From positions 14,278,001 through 14,342,000 of the forward strand of contig CM059563.1 in assembly GCA_030386875.1 (NCBI GenBank): a DNA stretch of 64,000 nucleotides, read 5' to 3'. Position 1 is the stretch's first letter; each line of letters opens with the position of its first letter. Shown here one piece after another: positions 25,671 through 37,300 of the stretch. The position numbers were made by a program, and so were the translations under genes. This DNA is from Morinoia aosen (lineage: Eukaryota > Arthropoda > Malacostraca > Amphipoda > Talitridae). The notes beneath the pieces are model-generated. The model was not told the DNA's origin. It searched no databases and saw only the letters and a list, made by a program, of their open reading frames with translations.

Positions 25671-26040
25671 GCTCGGCCGCCGCTATCTTCCTTCACACTG
25701 ACCCTCCATGGCGCTCTGGAATTAGCGCAGCAACAAGAAAGCCTTCAATTAAGACCACAAATAAAGGAGTAACTCTATGAGGCGCCGTAACGAATTTTTC
25801 GACACTTTATCGGCAGTTTTGGAGCGGCAAATGACGCAAAAAGCAGCACCATATTGGGAGGCCGGGGGACCGCGCCGCAATTAATTGGATAAGTGGCAGC
25901 ATGCGTGTGGCCAAACTGCTCGTTTGAACTGCTTTGTAGGATGTCTCATTAGGGCAGCGATAAATGATGATTCCAGCCTGTCGTCTTGCGTGCGTCTTGC
26001 AGTTCATTAATCTCGAGTGGGTCGAAGATGTGTTGATCTT
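25671..26040. promoter_or_regulatory. GC-balanced block with palindromic homeodomain site
   Basis: Contains the 10-bp palindrome CAATTAATTG at 25878-25887, which could serve as a paired homeodomain site, and an attaat core at about 26007. The block is non-repetitive and non-coding. This is one of the more enhancer-like stretches, but conservation is untested. Confidence 0.3.
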
Positions 26041-27130
26041 GCTCGAGTGAATTCATACGCTGGCAACATAAAAAACTTCTGCTCACAATGGAAAGTGCAA
26101 CAGGCTTGTTATCTATTCAATTTTCCCTAGAAAATAGCGTCTGGATAAGAAATATCTGAAGTGCAACAAAACATCAAGATGAATTCAATATCTACGTGTA
26201 AATATTTCACAGAACTTTTTTATTGATCATGTCATCGAATGTTTTGTTGCAAGAGCTCAAATTGAGTTGAAAGTAGTAATTTTATGAAACAAAATACCAT
26301 CGGAACCTCATTGAGTTTCAATAAGAATCGTACAAGACACTCTTCAGTGTGTTTCATTGAAAGTTTTAGTAAGGTCTCCAACTTTTAATGGTTAATAAAA
26401 CACAAGTTTGAAATGCTATGTCTGTCCCATAAACTTTTCAGAGATCGAGTCCGTCACCAAAATTTGCGAAGTGCAGTCGATTTAGCGGCAACACGTTGAC
26501 TATAATTCGGAGATTGTCAGTTGTCTTCTCTGCGAATGTTTTGGCAGAAGTTGCCACTTTTCTCCAGGACGAGAGCGGCCCATTATGTATTTTTTGGCGC
26601 CTTTTCTCCGACGAACGATTGGCGAGATGGCCTTTTATGCAGCACACTTCGAGAAATTGCCTCCGACTTCGCAGATGAAAATGTTTCATCATGTTAAATT
26701 TTCTGTATTATTTTGCGGTGCCTGAAGACAGCGAAATTTTGTCAATGCAATATTTCACATGATAAAACTAGCTTTTCTGCACGACTGCTATTAATGAAAG
26801 CAGCAATAATATAAGATATACGTAATAGTTGTGCACATTATCTTTAGGAAAACTAGCACTTTTTAAAATATCTTTTAACAATTTGAAACCAGTTTTTCTT
26901 TTGCTATCACAACGTATTGCTACTTCAAAAGTTCCTATTTGAACGAAATACATGTGAGTTATTCATCCCTAGTTATGATTAGACAACTTTACAGTGCATT
27001 ACATCACTAGATGCATATGAAAACAAGACGATATCCATTACGGAAATTTCAAAAACTGCCATCTTTTTATCTTTAAATACATCCAATAATTTAAAAAATA
27101 TGCCGCGCATTCACATGAAGCTCAATTAAT
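26041..27130. other. AT-rich sequence around a GC-balanced block at 26440-26690
   Basis: 26440-26690 is non-repetitive and CpG-containing, with fully overlapping 84-codon (-) and 60-codon (+) ORFs of no recognisable content; it is a candidate regulatory block. The flanks are AT-rich without features. Confidence 0.25.
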
Positions 27131-27410
27131 AGGCGTTGACTAAAATTCCCGATGTAATTTTGCAGGAAAAATTGTGCGCGCGTTTTTCAGGAGGAGGAGA
27201 CTTGATTGGGGCGTCGATTGCCCTGAGCAGCCGCGACCGCGGGAAATTGGCTAGCAGAGAGTGTCAGAAGTTTGAAATAAGGCAAAAGTGGCTTCATTTC
27301 CCTCGCAGCGCAAACAACCGCATCTCTGAGGCACAATACGGCACTCATGTTGCAGCTCGGTGCCTGGATTCTGCAAGCCTCCTCACGTATCGCAGAGGGC
27401 TTGTGTAATC
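27131..27410. promoter_or_regulatory. GC-balanced block, candidate cis-regulatory element
   Basis: About 280 bp of non-repetitive sequence with a 90-codon plus ORF that has no motif or clear splice pair. An acceptor-like tttgcag occurs at about 27160 but no donor is evident. Confidence 0.2.
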
Positions 27411-27885
27411 AAACATGGACGAGATCAATTTAAGAAAGAAAAACAACGTAAAAATATTACATTAAAGTATTTTTTAATATTGAGCTGGAAGGGCAAAACA
27501 ACTGAATCTGATTCCACTGACATTTGAACTTATAGGTCAAACTTTGATTCCCGTTCTTCAAAAAAATACTACGCATAACTCACATGTTCAAACTCAAACG
27601 ACGACGGCTTCTTAACTTGAACTTCCGTCAATATTTAACCGAACATATGTGGGGCATAATTTCCTGGAAGCTTGCAGAACGCACGAATATTGAGGAGAAT
27701 TTGCCCCTCTTGAGCAGCGATGGGAACCCGGTGAGCTGTGTGGTGTTCTGGTCGTGCGCAAAGTTCGTAAGGACGGGTGTCTCTGGGACGGGTTTTGGCT
27801 CGTACAAGTCACACAGAGTTGTTTGCGATCGATTCTTAAAGAGCTCTGTCCCTTGAGGGGCCTCTCGAGCTGTGCTGCTCAGCTC
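27411..27885. other. Unique sequence left of the 21/47-bp array
   Basis: AT-rich to about 27620, then GC-balanced. The long minus-strand ORFs of the neighbouring array extend into it because no stop intervenes. No independent coding evidence. Confidence 0.35.
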
Positions 27886-27888
27886 GGT

Positions 27889-29997
27889 GCTTGAGTGGCG
27901 GTGCACTGCACTGTGTGGGGGCTGCACTGCACAGTGCTTGAGTGGCGGTGCACTGCACTGTGTGAGGGCTGCACTGCACGGTGCTTGAGTGGCGGTGCAC
28001 TGCACTCTGTGGGGGCTGCACTGCACCGTGTGAGGGCTGCACTGCACGGTGCTTGAGTGGCGGTGCACTGCACTGTGTGGGGGCTGCACTGCACGGTGCT
28101 TGAGTGGCGGTGCACTGCACTGTGTGGGGGCTGCACTGCACCGTGTGAGGGCTGCACTGCACGGTGCTTGAGTGGCGGTGCACTGCACTGTGTGGGGGCT
28201 GCACTGCACGGTGCTTGAGTGGCGGTGCACTGCACTGTGTGGGGGCTGCACTGCACCGTGTGAGGGCTGCACTGCACGGTGCTTGAGTGGCGGTGCACTG
28301 CACTGTGTGGGGGCTGCACTGCACGGTGCTTGAGTGGCGGTGCACTGCACTGTGCGGGGGCTGCAGTGCACTATGTGGGGGCTGCACTGCACTGTGTAAG
28401 GACTGCAATGTACTGTGTGGGGGCTGCACTGCACTGTGTGGGGGCTGCACTGCAATGTGTGGGGGCTGCACTGCACTGTGTGAGGGCTGCAATGCACTGT
28501 GTGGGGGCTGCACTGCACTGTGTGGGGGCTGCACTGCACTGTGTGAGGGCTGCAATGCACTGTGTGGGGGCTGCACTGCACTGTGTGGGGGCTGCACTGC
28601 ACTGTGGGAGGGCTGCACTGCATTGTGTGAGGGGTGCACTGCACTGTGTGAGGGCTGCACTGTACTGTGTGAGGGGTGCAGTGCACTGTGTGGGGGCTGC
28701 ACTGTGTGAGGGCTGCACTGCACTGTGTGAGGGGTGCACTGCACTGTGTGAGGGGTGCACTGCACTGTGTGGGGGCTGCACTGCACTGTGTGGGGGCTGC
28801 ACTGCACTGTGTGGGGGCTGCACTGCACTGTGTGGGGTCTGCACTGCACTGTGTGAGGGGTGCACTGCACTGTGTGGGGGCTGCACTGCACTGTGTGAGG
28901 GCTGCACTGCACGGTGCTTGAATGACGGTGCACTGCACTGTGTGGGGGCTGCAGTGCACTGTGTGGGGGCTGCACTGCACTGTGTGAGGGCTGCAATGTA
29001 CTCTGTGGGGGCTGCACTGCACTGTGTGGGGGCTGCACTGCACTTTGTGGGGGCTGCACTGCACTGTGTGAGGGCTGCAATGCACTGTGGGGGGGCTGCA
29101 CTGCACTGTGTGGGGGCTGCACTGCACTGTGTGGGGGCTGCACTGCACTGTGTGAGGGGTGCACTGCACTGTGTGCGGGCTGCACTGCACTGTGTGAGGG
29201 CTGCACTGCACTGTGTGGGGGCTGCACTGCACTGTGTGAGGGCTGCAATGCACTGTGGGGGGGCTGCACTACACTGTGTGGGGGCTGCACTGCACTGTGT
29301 GGGGGCTGCACTGCACTGTGTGAGGGGTGCACTGCACTGTGTGCGGGCTGCACTGCACTGTGTGAGGGCTGCACTGCACTGTGTGGGGGCTGCAATGCAC
29401 TGTGTGAGGAGTGCACTGCACCGTGTGAGGGCTGCACTGCACGGTGCTTGAGTGGCGGTGCACTGCAATGTGTGGGGGCTGCACTGCACGGTGCTTGAGT
29501 GACGGTGCACTGCACTGTGTGGGGGCTGCAGTGCACTGTGTGGGGGCTGCACTGCACTGTGTGAGGGCTGCAATGTACTCTGTGGGGGCTGCACTGCACT
29601 GTGTGGGGGCTGCACTGCACTTTGTGGGGGCTGCACTGCACTGTGTGAGGGCTGCAATGCACTGTGGGGGGGCTGCACTGCACTGTGTGGGGGCTGCATT
29701 GCACTGTGTGAGGGCTGCACTGCACTGTGTGAGGGGTGCACTGCACTGTGTGAGGGCTGCACTGTACTGTGTAAGGGGTGCACTGCACTGTGGGGGGGCT
29801 GCACTGTGTGGGGGCTGCACTGCACTGTGTGAGGGGTGCACTGCACTGTGTGGGGGCTGCACTGCACTGTGTGAGGGCTGCACTGCACTGTATGGGGCTG
29901 CACTGCACTGTGTGAGGGGTGCACTGCACTGTGTGAAGGGTGCACTGCACTGTTTGAGGGCTGCACTGCATTGTAAAAGAGGTGCACTGCACTGTCT
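27889..29997. repeat. Composite 21-bp / 47-bp satellite array, about 2.1 kb
   Basis: The right three quarters (about 28340-29997) consist mainly of a 21-bp unit, ctgcactgcactgtgtg plus four Gs or agg variants. The left quarter uses a 47-bp unit that adds a gcacggtgcttgagtggcgg segment (cttgag anchors at 27890, 27937 and 27984, then 47+21 steps). The 47-bp form recurs inside at about 28917, 29447 and 29494. Rare variants show block duplication at offsets of 577 bp and 168 bp. A 21-bp unit without stops gives huge ORFs: 797, 554 and 541 residues on minus and 390 on plus, with (HTVQCSP)n- or (AALHCVG)n-like peptides. I regard these as artefacts. CpG is rare in the units. Confidence 0.95.
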
Positions 29998-30540
29998 CTA
30001 CCTGTAAAATACAATATGAGCAATATAGAGTACATAAATTACAGTGAAAATGCAGTAAGCGCATTGTACAGTACAGCAGATACAGAGAGAAGCACAGCTC
30101 ATGCTCAATTTTAGTCAGTATACCAAGTGCAGTGTTAAAATACGCCACAACTCCCTGGACACATAAATACACATCCTCGGTATAGGGTTGAAGAAAATTA
30201 TTGTTAACATCTATGAGCAACTTCTGCAACTAATCATCCAAAATTTGTCACATTGTGATAACTCAATGTCCGTAATATACATACATTTTAACGAAAAAAA
30301 ATCAGCTTTGATAAAAAGTATCAGTAGAACACGTGCAAACTGTTCGTATGCTTACAAATACTAAGTTAGCTAAGTTTATTCTCACGAATGTTGTAGTGCG
30401 TCAGTCAATCCAAGGTATTATAGAACGGAAGTAAAGCGACAAATATTTCAAATTCACGTTTAAAAACCGTCTTTTCAATTAAACAGAGAATAATTCGAAC
30501 AGAAGCTCTTTTTGAAAGTTGTTTCATTGACTCACTGATG
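29998..30540. other. AT-rich unique sequence right of the array
   Basis: Nothing recognised except the extension of array ORFs on the minus strand. Confidence 0.4.
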
Positions 30541-30950
30541 CTGTCTCCTGATGAGCAGGAGTTTGAATAGAGAGGCTACCTGGAACAGGTCATTAAGGCG
30601 AAGCGCAAGTAGCGATTGCGAATGAATGAATCAGCATCTGCGAGCGCATTCACATCCCTGAATAGTGACCTAAATGCTCAGATCTGAGGTGTCAGGGAAA
30701 CGTATTGAAATTCGATGCACAGGTTCTCGAATGCTGTAGTGGCAATGATTACCTACTATCGCATGCAGAGTTGAACTCTTGCTATAAGGCTGGTGGCGGC
30801 GAGGTAAATCACTGGATCATAATTTGGCTGCCTAGTCAAAACGACGCGCGACTAGCGCACCAGTCCTATTTGTGGTGCGCTTCGATGACAGGCGTCCTGT
30901 TGAGCAAACACGGCTCAGCCTTCAATGGTCACAATCAGCAAACGTTCTAG
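30541..30950. promoter_or_regulatory. GC-balanced block, candidate cis-regulatory element
   Basis: Non-repetitive sequence with cattaagg and cattcacatccc cores and an 81-codon plus ORF lacking motifs or a splice pair. Function is inferred from composition and position only. Confidence 0.22.
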
Positions 30951-31771
30951 TTATTCAGCTGCTCTCATCTTACATGCTAGGTAATTTTCAATTTTCGTGA
31001 CATAAAAGTTTTTTATCGACAATATTGCTCCGCTAAATGTGCTTCATTTTGAATTCGACACGGATTGAATTGAGTTTCATGTTTGCCATAAAAATGCAAT
31101 TAAGCTAAGTTACCTCGCTTTTGTAAATATTTTGCAGTGTTTAAATTCTTATATTTACGGATAGTAGAATACTGAAATTTGCTCACGGTACCATTAAAAC
31201 ATTATTTTAACCATCATGGCTAAAAAAGGATTCAATACTGTCAATTAACCTATATTGAGCGGGCGAAGAAGATCATTACTGGCGAAAGTCATGTAGAAGG
31301 CCGCATGCTAATGAACATAAATTAACAGGTTCCGGTATATTGTGCATGCAGCGTATGCTGCTCATACTGCATATGCAAAAGCATATTTTGATACAGCCTA
31401 TGATTTATTTTAAATTTTAATTTTCAACACTAAATCTCGACGTTTTATTCATGAAATCGTTGATAACGACAGTTTTGATTTTGGCACGGGACATCTAATT
31501 TTATAGTCTAACGTTATACTTGTTACTAGTACAGCTCAGTTGTGCGCAGCGACTATAGGAGATGAAAGGCCTACTACATAGTTCTTGCGACTATATTTGG
31601 CATCGTAGACTGCTCTTGCTCCTTGCAGAAAATGCGCACCAAAAATAAACAGAAAAAAAAATAAAAAAGTGGCAACCGTACTGTTTTCAGCTACCCCAAA
31701 AGGGGAAGTCAGACATTCAAATCAACGTAGGATAGGAATATTTTTCACACCTTTTCAATTTCCTTAATTAG
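30951..31771. other. AT-rich sequence upstream of the 31.8-kb exon-like ORF
   Basis: No further exon, promoter or repeat is recognised; it ends with the pyrimidine tract described under the exon-like ORF. Confidence 0.4.
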
Positions 31772-32011
31772 ACATGGATCACAACCTAGTGAAAACTGAG
31801 GTATTTCTTCCTTTGAATATGGATCACAAGCCAGACCAGATAAAGTTTGATACGAATGGTAATTCGCACGCAGTTCACATAGAATACAAGCTCCCAGTGG
31901 AAGGCGGCCTTAACCATGAACATGAAGAAGAGTCATTTCACAAGCGAGCATCTCTAGGGCACAATTTAGTTAACTACTGCTGGCACTCACTCACATCAGT
32001 GAAGCAAGCAG
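31772..32011 (+). CDS. Exon-like ORF with start codon, good acceptor and donor; unrecognised protein
   Basis: An ATG at 31774 opens 89 codons ending in a stop at about 32041. It is preceded by a long pyrimidine tract ending in aattag (31741-31771), so the ATG would lie 2 nt into an exon. A possible donor, gcag|gtaacg, lies at 32011/32012 and would end the exon before the stop. The predicted peptide is acidic and soluble, starts MDHNLVKTEVFLPL, and a second MDHKP follows at residue 16, suggesting a short internal duplication. There is no signal peptide, membrane segment or named domain. It resembles the N-terminal coding exon of a multi-exon nuclear protein, but I cannot place it in a family. 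A 51-bp tandem array begins about 120 bp downstream. It could be a nested gene, a retained gene fragment, or chance. Confidence 0.4.
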
Positions 32012-32139
32012 GTAACGATGCGTGTGTCACACCTGAGAGTTGATAACGACTTTATGAATTGACGCTCATTACGGCAACAGGTGTCTTTTGACGCTAGTTT
32101 CCTTAACACAGGAGCCTTTTGTCGGAATGGAAGCTACTA

Positions 32140-32485
32140 CTACGGTGCTGCAGCTGTGCTGGACGAATTGTAACGCTGGATGTTGCAACACTGGAATACT
32201 GTAACTGTGCTGAGTTAGTTGTAACACTGGATGTTGCAACACTGGGATACTGTAACTGTGCTGAGTCAGTTGTAACACTGGATGTTGCAACACTGGGATA
32301 CTGTAACTGTGCTGAGTCAGTTGTAACACTGAATGTTGCGACACTGGGATACTGTAACTGTGTTGAGTCAGTTGTAACACTGAATGTTGCAACACTGGGA
32401 GGCTGTATTTGAGTTGCGTCAGTTGTAACACTGGGTGTTACAACACTGATATGCCGTATACGTGCTGGGTCAGTTGTAACACTGG
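32140..32485. repeat. 51-bp minisatellite, about 7 copies
   Basis: gtaacactgg plus atgttgcaacactggga recurs at exact 51-bp spacing (32221, 32272 and onward), with more diverged copies at both ends. The unit is unlike the 51-bp unit at 19.6 kb. ORFs of 97 (+) and 120 (-) residues are by-products. Confidence 0.9.
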
Positions 32486-33264
32486 ATCAGTCTATTAGGT
32501 CTATTGTATCACGATATCAGTTGTAATAGTGAATGCGTATTAACACTGCAGCAGCTGGGGCTAGCATGCTGTACGAGTATCTATGTAGGTAACGAAGCAG
32601 TACAATAGTTCGTGCACAAGATCAAGTAAAGTGCTAAATCAAACGAAAATAAATAGGAAAATTATTTTAACGAATGTTTACTATTCAATTCTCCCCACTT
32701 ACCTGAATTTACTACTAAATCCCACATATATAGCCTATCAGTGTTTATAATCGGTAATATAACTCAATATTTTATCTATCAGCTTTTGTGTAATTGAGTC
32801 CATTCTAAGCAGTAAATTAATGCAGTAAATGATGGAAAAAATTTATCTTCCGTCAAAGCTGAAGGTTGGTAAGTTGATACATTTCTAAGATTAAAAATAC
32901 TTTGTCTTTCGTTTTTTTTATTTGACTGAGCGAAAACAGTTCACATGAAGGTATTGGTCAGCTTTACTCTGCAGCGGTAACAAAATGAGAAAAGCCACTT
33001 AATTCATATAGAGCTTACTGCATTTGCTAGAGCCTTCCCTTCGCCAGGCAGCCAGATTGCGTTAAAATTCACGTTTCCTACTTGCAATAAAGTTTAAACC
33101 TTAAGTATAATTTGCCGTCAATGTAGACTCACAAATACAGTAATTCAGAGCGAGAATGTTACTGCAAATCGTCAAAGGTCATCTTTAAAGCCTTATGAAG
33201 AGGGGGTTTTTGCTGTGGGAAACTCTACATTTGTGTATTTGGAAGGAGCCTCCTCAGCACACGG
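32486..33264. other. AT-rich non-coding sequence
   Basis: Nothing recognised. Confidence 0.4.
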
Positions 33265-33550
33265 CACTAGGTCTACAAGGCAAAAAGGTGCTAGATCTTC
33301 AGACAAAAAACGGCTAGTTATTTAAAGTAAAACGCATAAGTCTCAAGGGTAAAACGCGTGTCTCTTCAGGCAAAAAATATTTGATATTCAAGGCAAACAG
33401 TGCCAGAATTTCAAAGCAAAAAATTTCTATCTTTAGGGAAAAGCTGCTTGATTTTCGGAAGAAAAGCAGCTGCACCTTCAAATAAAAATCTCATGGTCCT
33501 CAAGGAAAATTCATTAGATTTTTAAGAAAATAATACTAGATCTTTAGGGT
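33265..33550. repeat. Degenerate ~30-bp tandem repeat, about 9 copies
   Basis: Repeated aaggcaaaaa(g/a) blocks alternate with tagatctt(c/t)a-like blocks at roughly 30-bp spacing. Divergence is high, so the array is old. Confidence 0.6.
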
Positions 33551-34322
33551 GACCTCGCCGCTGCTGCGATATAGTCGCAGTGAAGCTGCGGCCTGACGAC
33601 TGCCCCTCGGCCTACAGTTGCTAGTTTGCTGCCATGAAATCAATGTGACTTTAGAATAAAATAACGGTAGTAACTAATAGCTCCAAAATTTGGAATCTCT
33701 TATTCTAACATGTATATTTTACATGCTGGGTTCATGCGCTTGATTTGGTTATATTATGACCGTTTAGCTACGTGAAATTCATCAGATAGCTTCAAAGCAA
33801 TTTGTTATTAATTCTCTGTCATCACATATTGCAGCATTACACTCGACTGATGATCGACAAAATACATTATCACAAAATTCATCATAACAGCATAAGCTGG
33901 ATACTGAACTTACATCTGTGCTTAGATTCCCTAATGAAGCAACAAATATATGTTCGTGTAATCAAAATTGGCGGATTAAACTTACGCAGAATGTTTCACG
34001 AATAAGACAATTTTAATTTAGAGTTTTCATAAAATACACTCATTCTCAAGTAATCATTTTTACACATTACTTAACACTAAAATCGCTTCTCATAAAATCG
34101 CTCGACAATTTTCATCTCCTTCAACATTTTATGACTACTCATAAATGTTACGAGACATAAATTTAATGTTCAACACCGTAAAATTTGAGTCTAATTTCAC
34201 AGCGCTTATTTTCAATAGAACTTTGCTTTCGTACAAATTGAACATTTTTGATGAACTTCGTCTCATGTAAATTTTTCCCAACCTTCCTCTGATAATCTTT
34301 AAAATAACTTCGAATAGCAGAA
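33551..34322. other. Short GC-rich patch then AT-rich flank of the 34-bp satellite
   Basis: 33550-33610 is GC-rich. From 33620 the sequence is AT-rich. A minus-strand ORF (34163-34375) reads out of the satellite into this flank with a protein-like stretch (DVAQKWVSAIRSYFKDYQRK); see findings. Confidence 0.35.
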
Positions 34323-37300
34323 ACCCATTTCTGAGCCACATCTCTCATTAGCCCGTTCCCATTTCTGAGCCACATCGCTCATTTACCCGTTCCCATTTCT
34401 GAGCCACATCGCTCATTTACCCGTTCCCATTTCTGAGCCACATCGCTCATTTACCCGTTCCCATTTCTGAGCCACATCGCTCATTTACCCGTTTTCATTT
34501 CTGAGCCACATCGCTCATTTACCCGTTCCCATTTCTGAGCCACATCGCTCATTTACCCGTTCCCATTTCTGAGCCACATCGCTCATTTACCCGTTCCCAT
34601 TTCTGAACCACATCTCTCATTTACCCGTTTCCATTTCTGACCCACATCTCTCATTTACCCGTTTCCATTTCTGACCCACATCGCTCATTTACCCGTTCCC
34701 ATTTCTGACCCACATCGCTCATTTACCCGTTCTCATTTCTGACCCACATCGCTCATTTACCCGTTCCCATTTCTGACCCACATCGCTCATTTACCCGTTC
34801 TCATTTCTGACCCACATCGCTCATTTACCCGTTCCCATTTCTGACCCACATCGCTCATTTACCCGTTCCCATTTCTGACCCACATCGCTCATTTACCCGT
34901 TCTCATTTCTGACCCACATCGCTCATTTACCCGTTCCCATTTCTGACCCACATCGCTCATTTACCCGTTCTCATTTCTGACCCACATCTCTCATTTACCC
35001 GTTCTCATTTCTGACCCACATCGCTCATTTACCCGTTCTCATTTCTGACCCACATCGCTCATTTACCCGTTCTCATTTCTGACCCACATCGCTCATTTAC
35101 CCGTTCCCATTTCTGACCCACATCGCTCATTTACCCGTTCCCATTTCTGACCCACATCGCTCATTTACCCGTTCTCATTTCTGACCCACATCGCTCATTT
35201 ACCCGTTCCCATTTCTGACCCACATCGCTCATTTACCCGTTCTCATTTCTGACCCACATCGCTCATTTACCCGTTCTCATTTCTGACCCACATCGCTCAT
35301 TTACCCGTTTCCATTTCTGACCCACATCGCTCATTTACCCGTTCTCATTTCTGACCCACATCGCTCATTTACCCGTTCCCATTTCTGACCCACATCGCTC
35401 ATTTACCCGTTCTCATTTCTGACCCACATCGCTCATTTACCCGTTCTCATTTCTGACCCACATCGCTCATTTACCCGTTCTCATTTCTGACCCACATCGC
35501 TCATTTACCCGTTCTCATTTCTGACCCACATCTCTCATTTACCCGTTCTCATTTCTGACCCACATCGCTCATTTACCCGTTCTCATTTCTGACCCACATC
35601 GCTCATTTACCCGTTCTCATTTCTGACCCACATCGCTCATTTACCCGTTCTCATTTCTGACCCACATCGCTCATTTACCCGTTCTCATTTCTGACCCACA
35701 TCGCTCATTTACCCGTTCTCATTTCTGACCCACATCTCTCATTTACCCGTTCTCATTTCTGACCCACATCGCTCATTTACCCGTTCTCATTTCTGACCCA
35801 CATCGCTCATTTACCCGTTCTCATTTCTGACCCACATCGCTCATTTACCCGTTCTCATTTCTGAGCCACATCGCTCATTTACCCGTTCTCATTTCTGACC
35901 CACATCTCTCATTTACCCGTTCCCATTTCTGACCCACATCGCTCATTTACCCGTTCCCATTTCTGACCCACATCGCTCATTTACCCGTTCTCATTTCTGA
36001 GGCACATCGCTCATTTACCCGTTCCCATTTCTGACCCACATCTCTCATTTACCCGTTCCCATTTCTGACCCACATCGCTCATTTACCCGTTCCCATTTCT
36101 GACCCACATCGCTCATTTACCCGTTCTCATTTCTGACCCACATCGCTCATTTACCCGTTCTCATTTCTGAGCCACATCGCTCATTTACCCGTTCCCATTT
36201 CTGACCCACATCGCTCATTTACCCGTTCTCATTTCTGACCCACATCGCTCATTTACCCGTTCCCATTTCTGACCCACATCGCTCATTTACCCGTTCCCAT
36301 TTCTGACCCACATCGCTCATTTACCCGTTCTCATTTCTGACCCACATCTCTCATTTACCCGTTTCCATTTCTGACCCACATCGCTCATTTACCCGTTCTC
36401 ATTTCTGACCCACATCGCTCATTTACCCGTTCTCATTTCTGACCCACATCGCTCATTTACCCGTTCTCATTTCTGAGCCACATCGCTCATTTACCCGTTC
36501 TCATTTCTGAGCCACATCGCTCATTTACCCGTTCTCATTTCTGACCCACATCGCTCATTTACCCGTTCTCATTTCTGACCCACATCGCTCATTTACCCGT
36601 TCTCATTTCTGACCCACATCTCTCATTTACCCGTTCTCATTTCTGACCCACATCGCTCATTTACCCGTTCCCATTTCTGAGGCACATCGCTCATTTACCC
36701 GTTCCCATTTCTGAGGCACATCGCTCATTTACCCGTTCCCATTTCTGAGGCACATCGCTCATTTACCCGTTCCCATTTCTGACCCACATCGCTCATTTAC
36801 CCGTTCCCATTTCTGAGGCACATCGCTCATTTACCCGTTCCCATTTCTGAGGCACATCGCTCATTTACCCGTTCCCATTTCTGAGGCACATCGCTCATTT
36901 ACCCGTTCCCATTTCTGACCCACATCGCTCATTTACCCGTTCCCATTTCTGAGGCACATCGCTCATTTACCCGTTCCCATTTCTGAGGCACATCGCTCAT
37001 TTACCCGTTCCCATTTCTGAGGCACATCGCTCATTTACCCGTTCCCATTTCTGACCCACATCGCTCATTTACCCGTTCCCATTTCTGAGGCACATCGCTC
37101 ATTTACCCGTTCCCATTTCTGACCCACATCGCTCATTTACCCGTTCCCATTTCTGAGGCACATCGCTCATTTACCCGTTCCCATTTCTGAGGCACATCGC
37201 TCATTTACCCGTTCCCATTTCTGAGGCACATCGCTCATTTACCCGTTCCCATTTCTGAGGCACATCGCTCATTTACCCGTTCCCATTTCTGACCCACATC

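Noticed and set aside
27836-30229. 797-, 554- and 541-residue minus ORFs and a 390-residue plus ORF
   Set aside because: All are translations of the 21/47-bp satellite in several frames on both strands at once; no start context, splice sites or non-repeat domain supports a gene.
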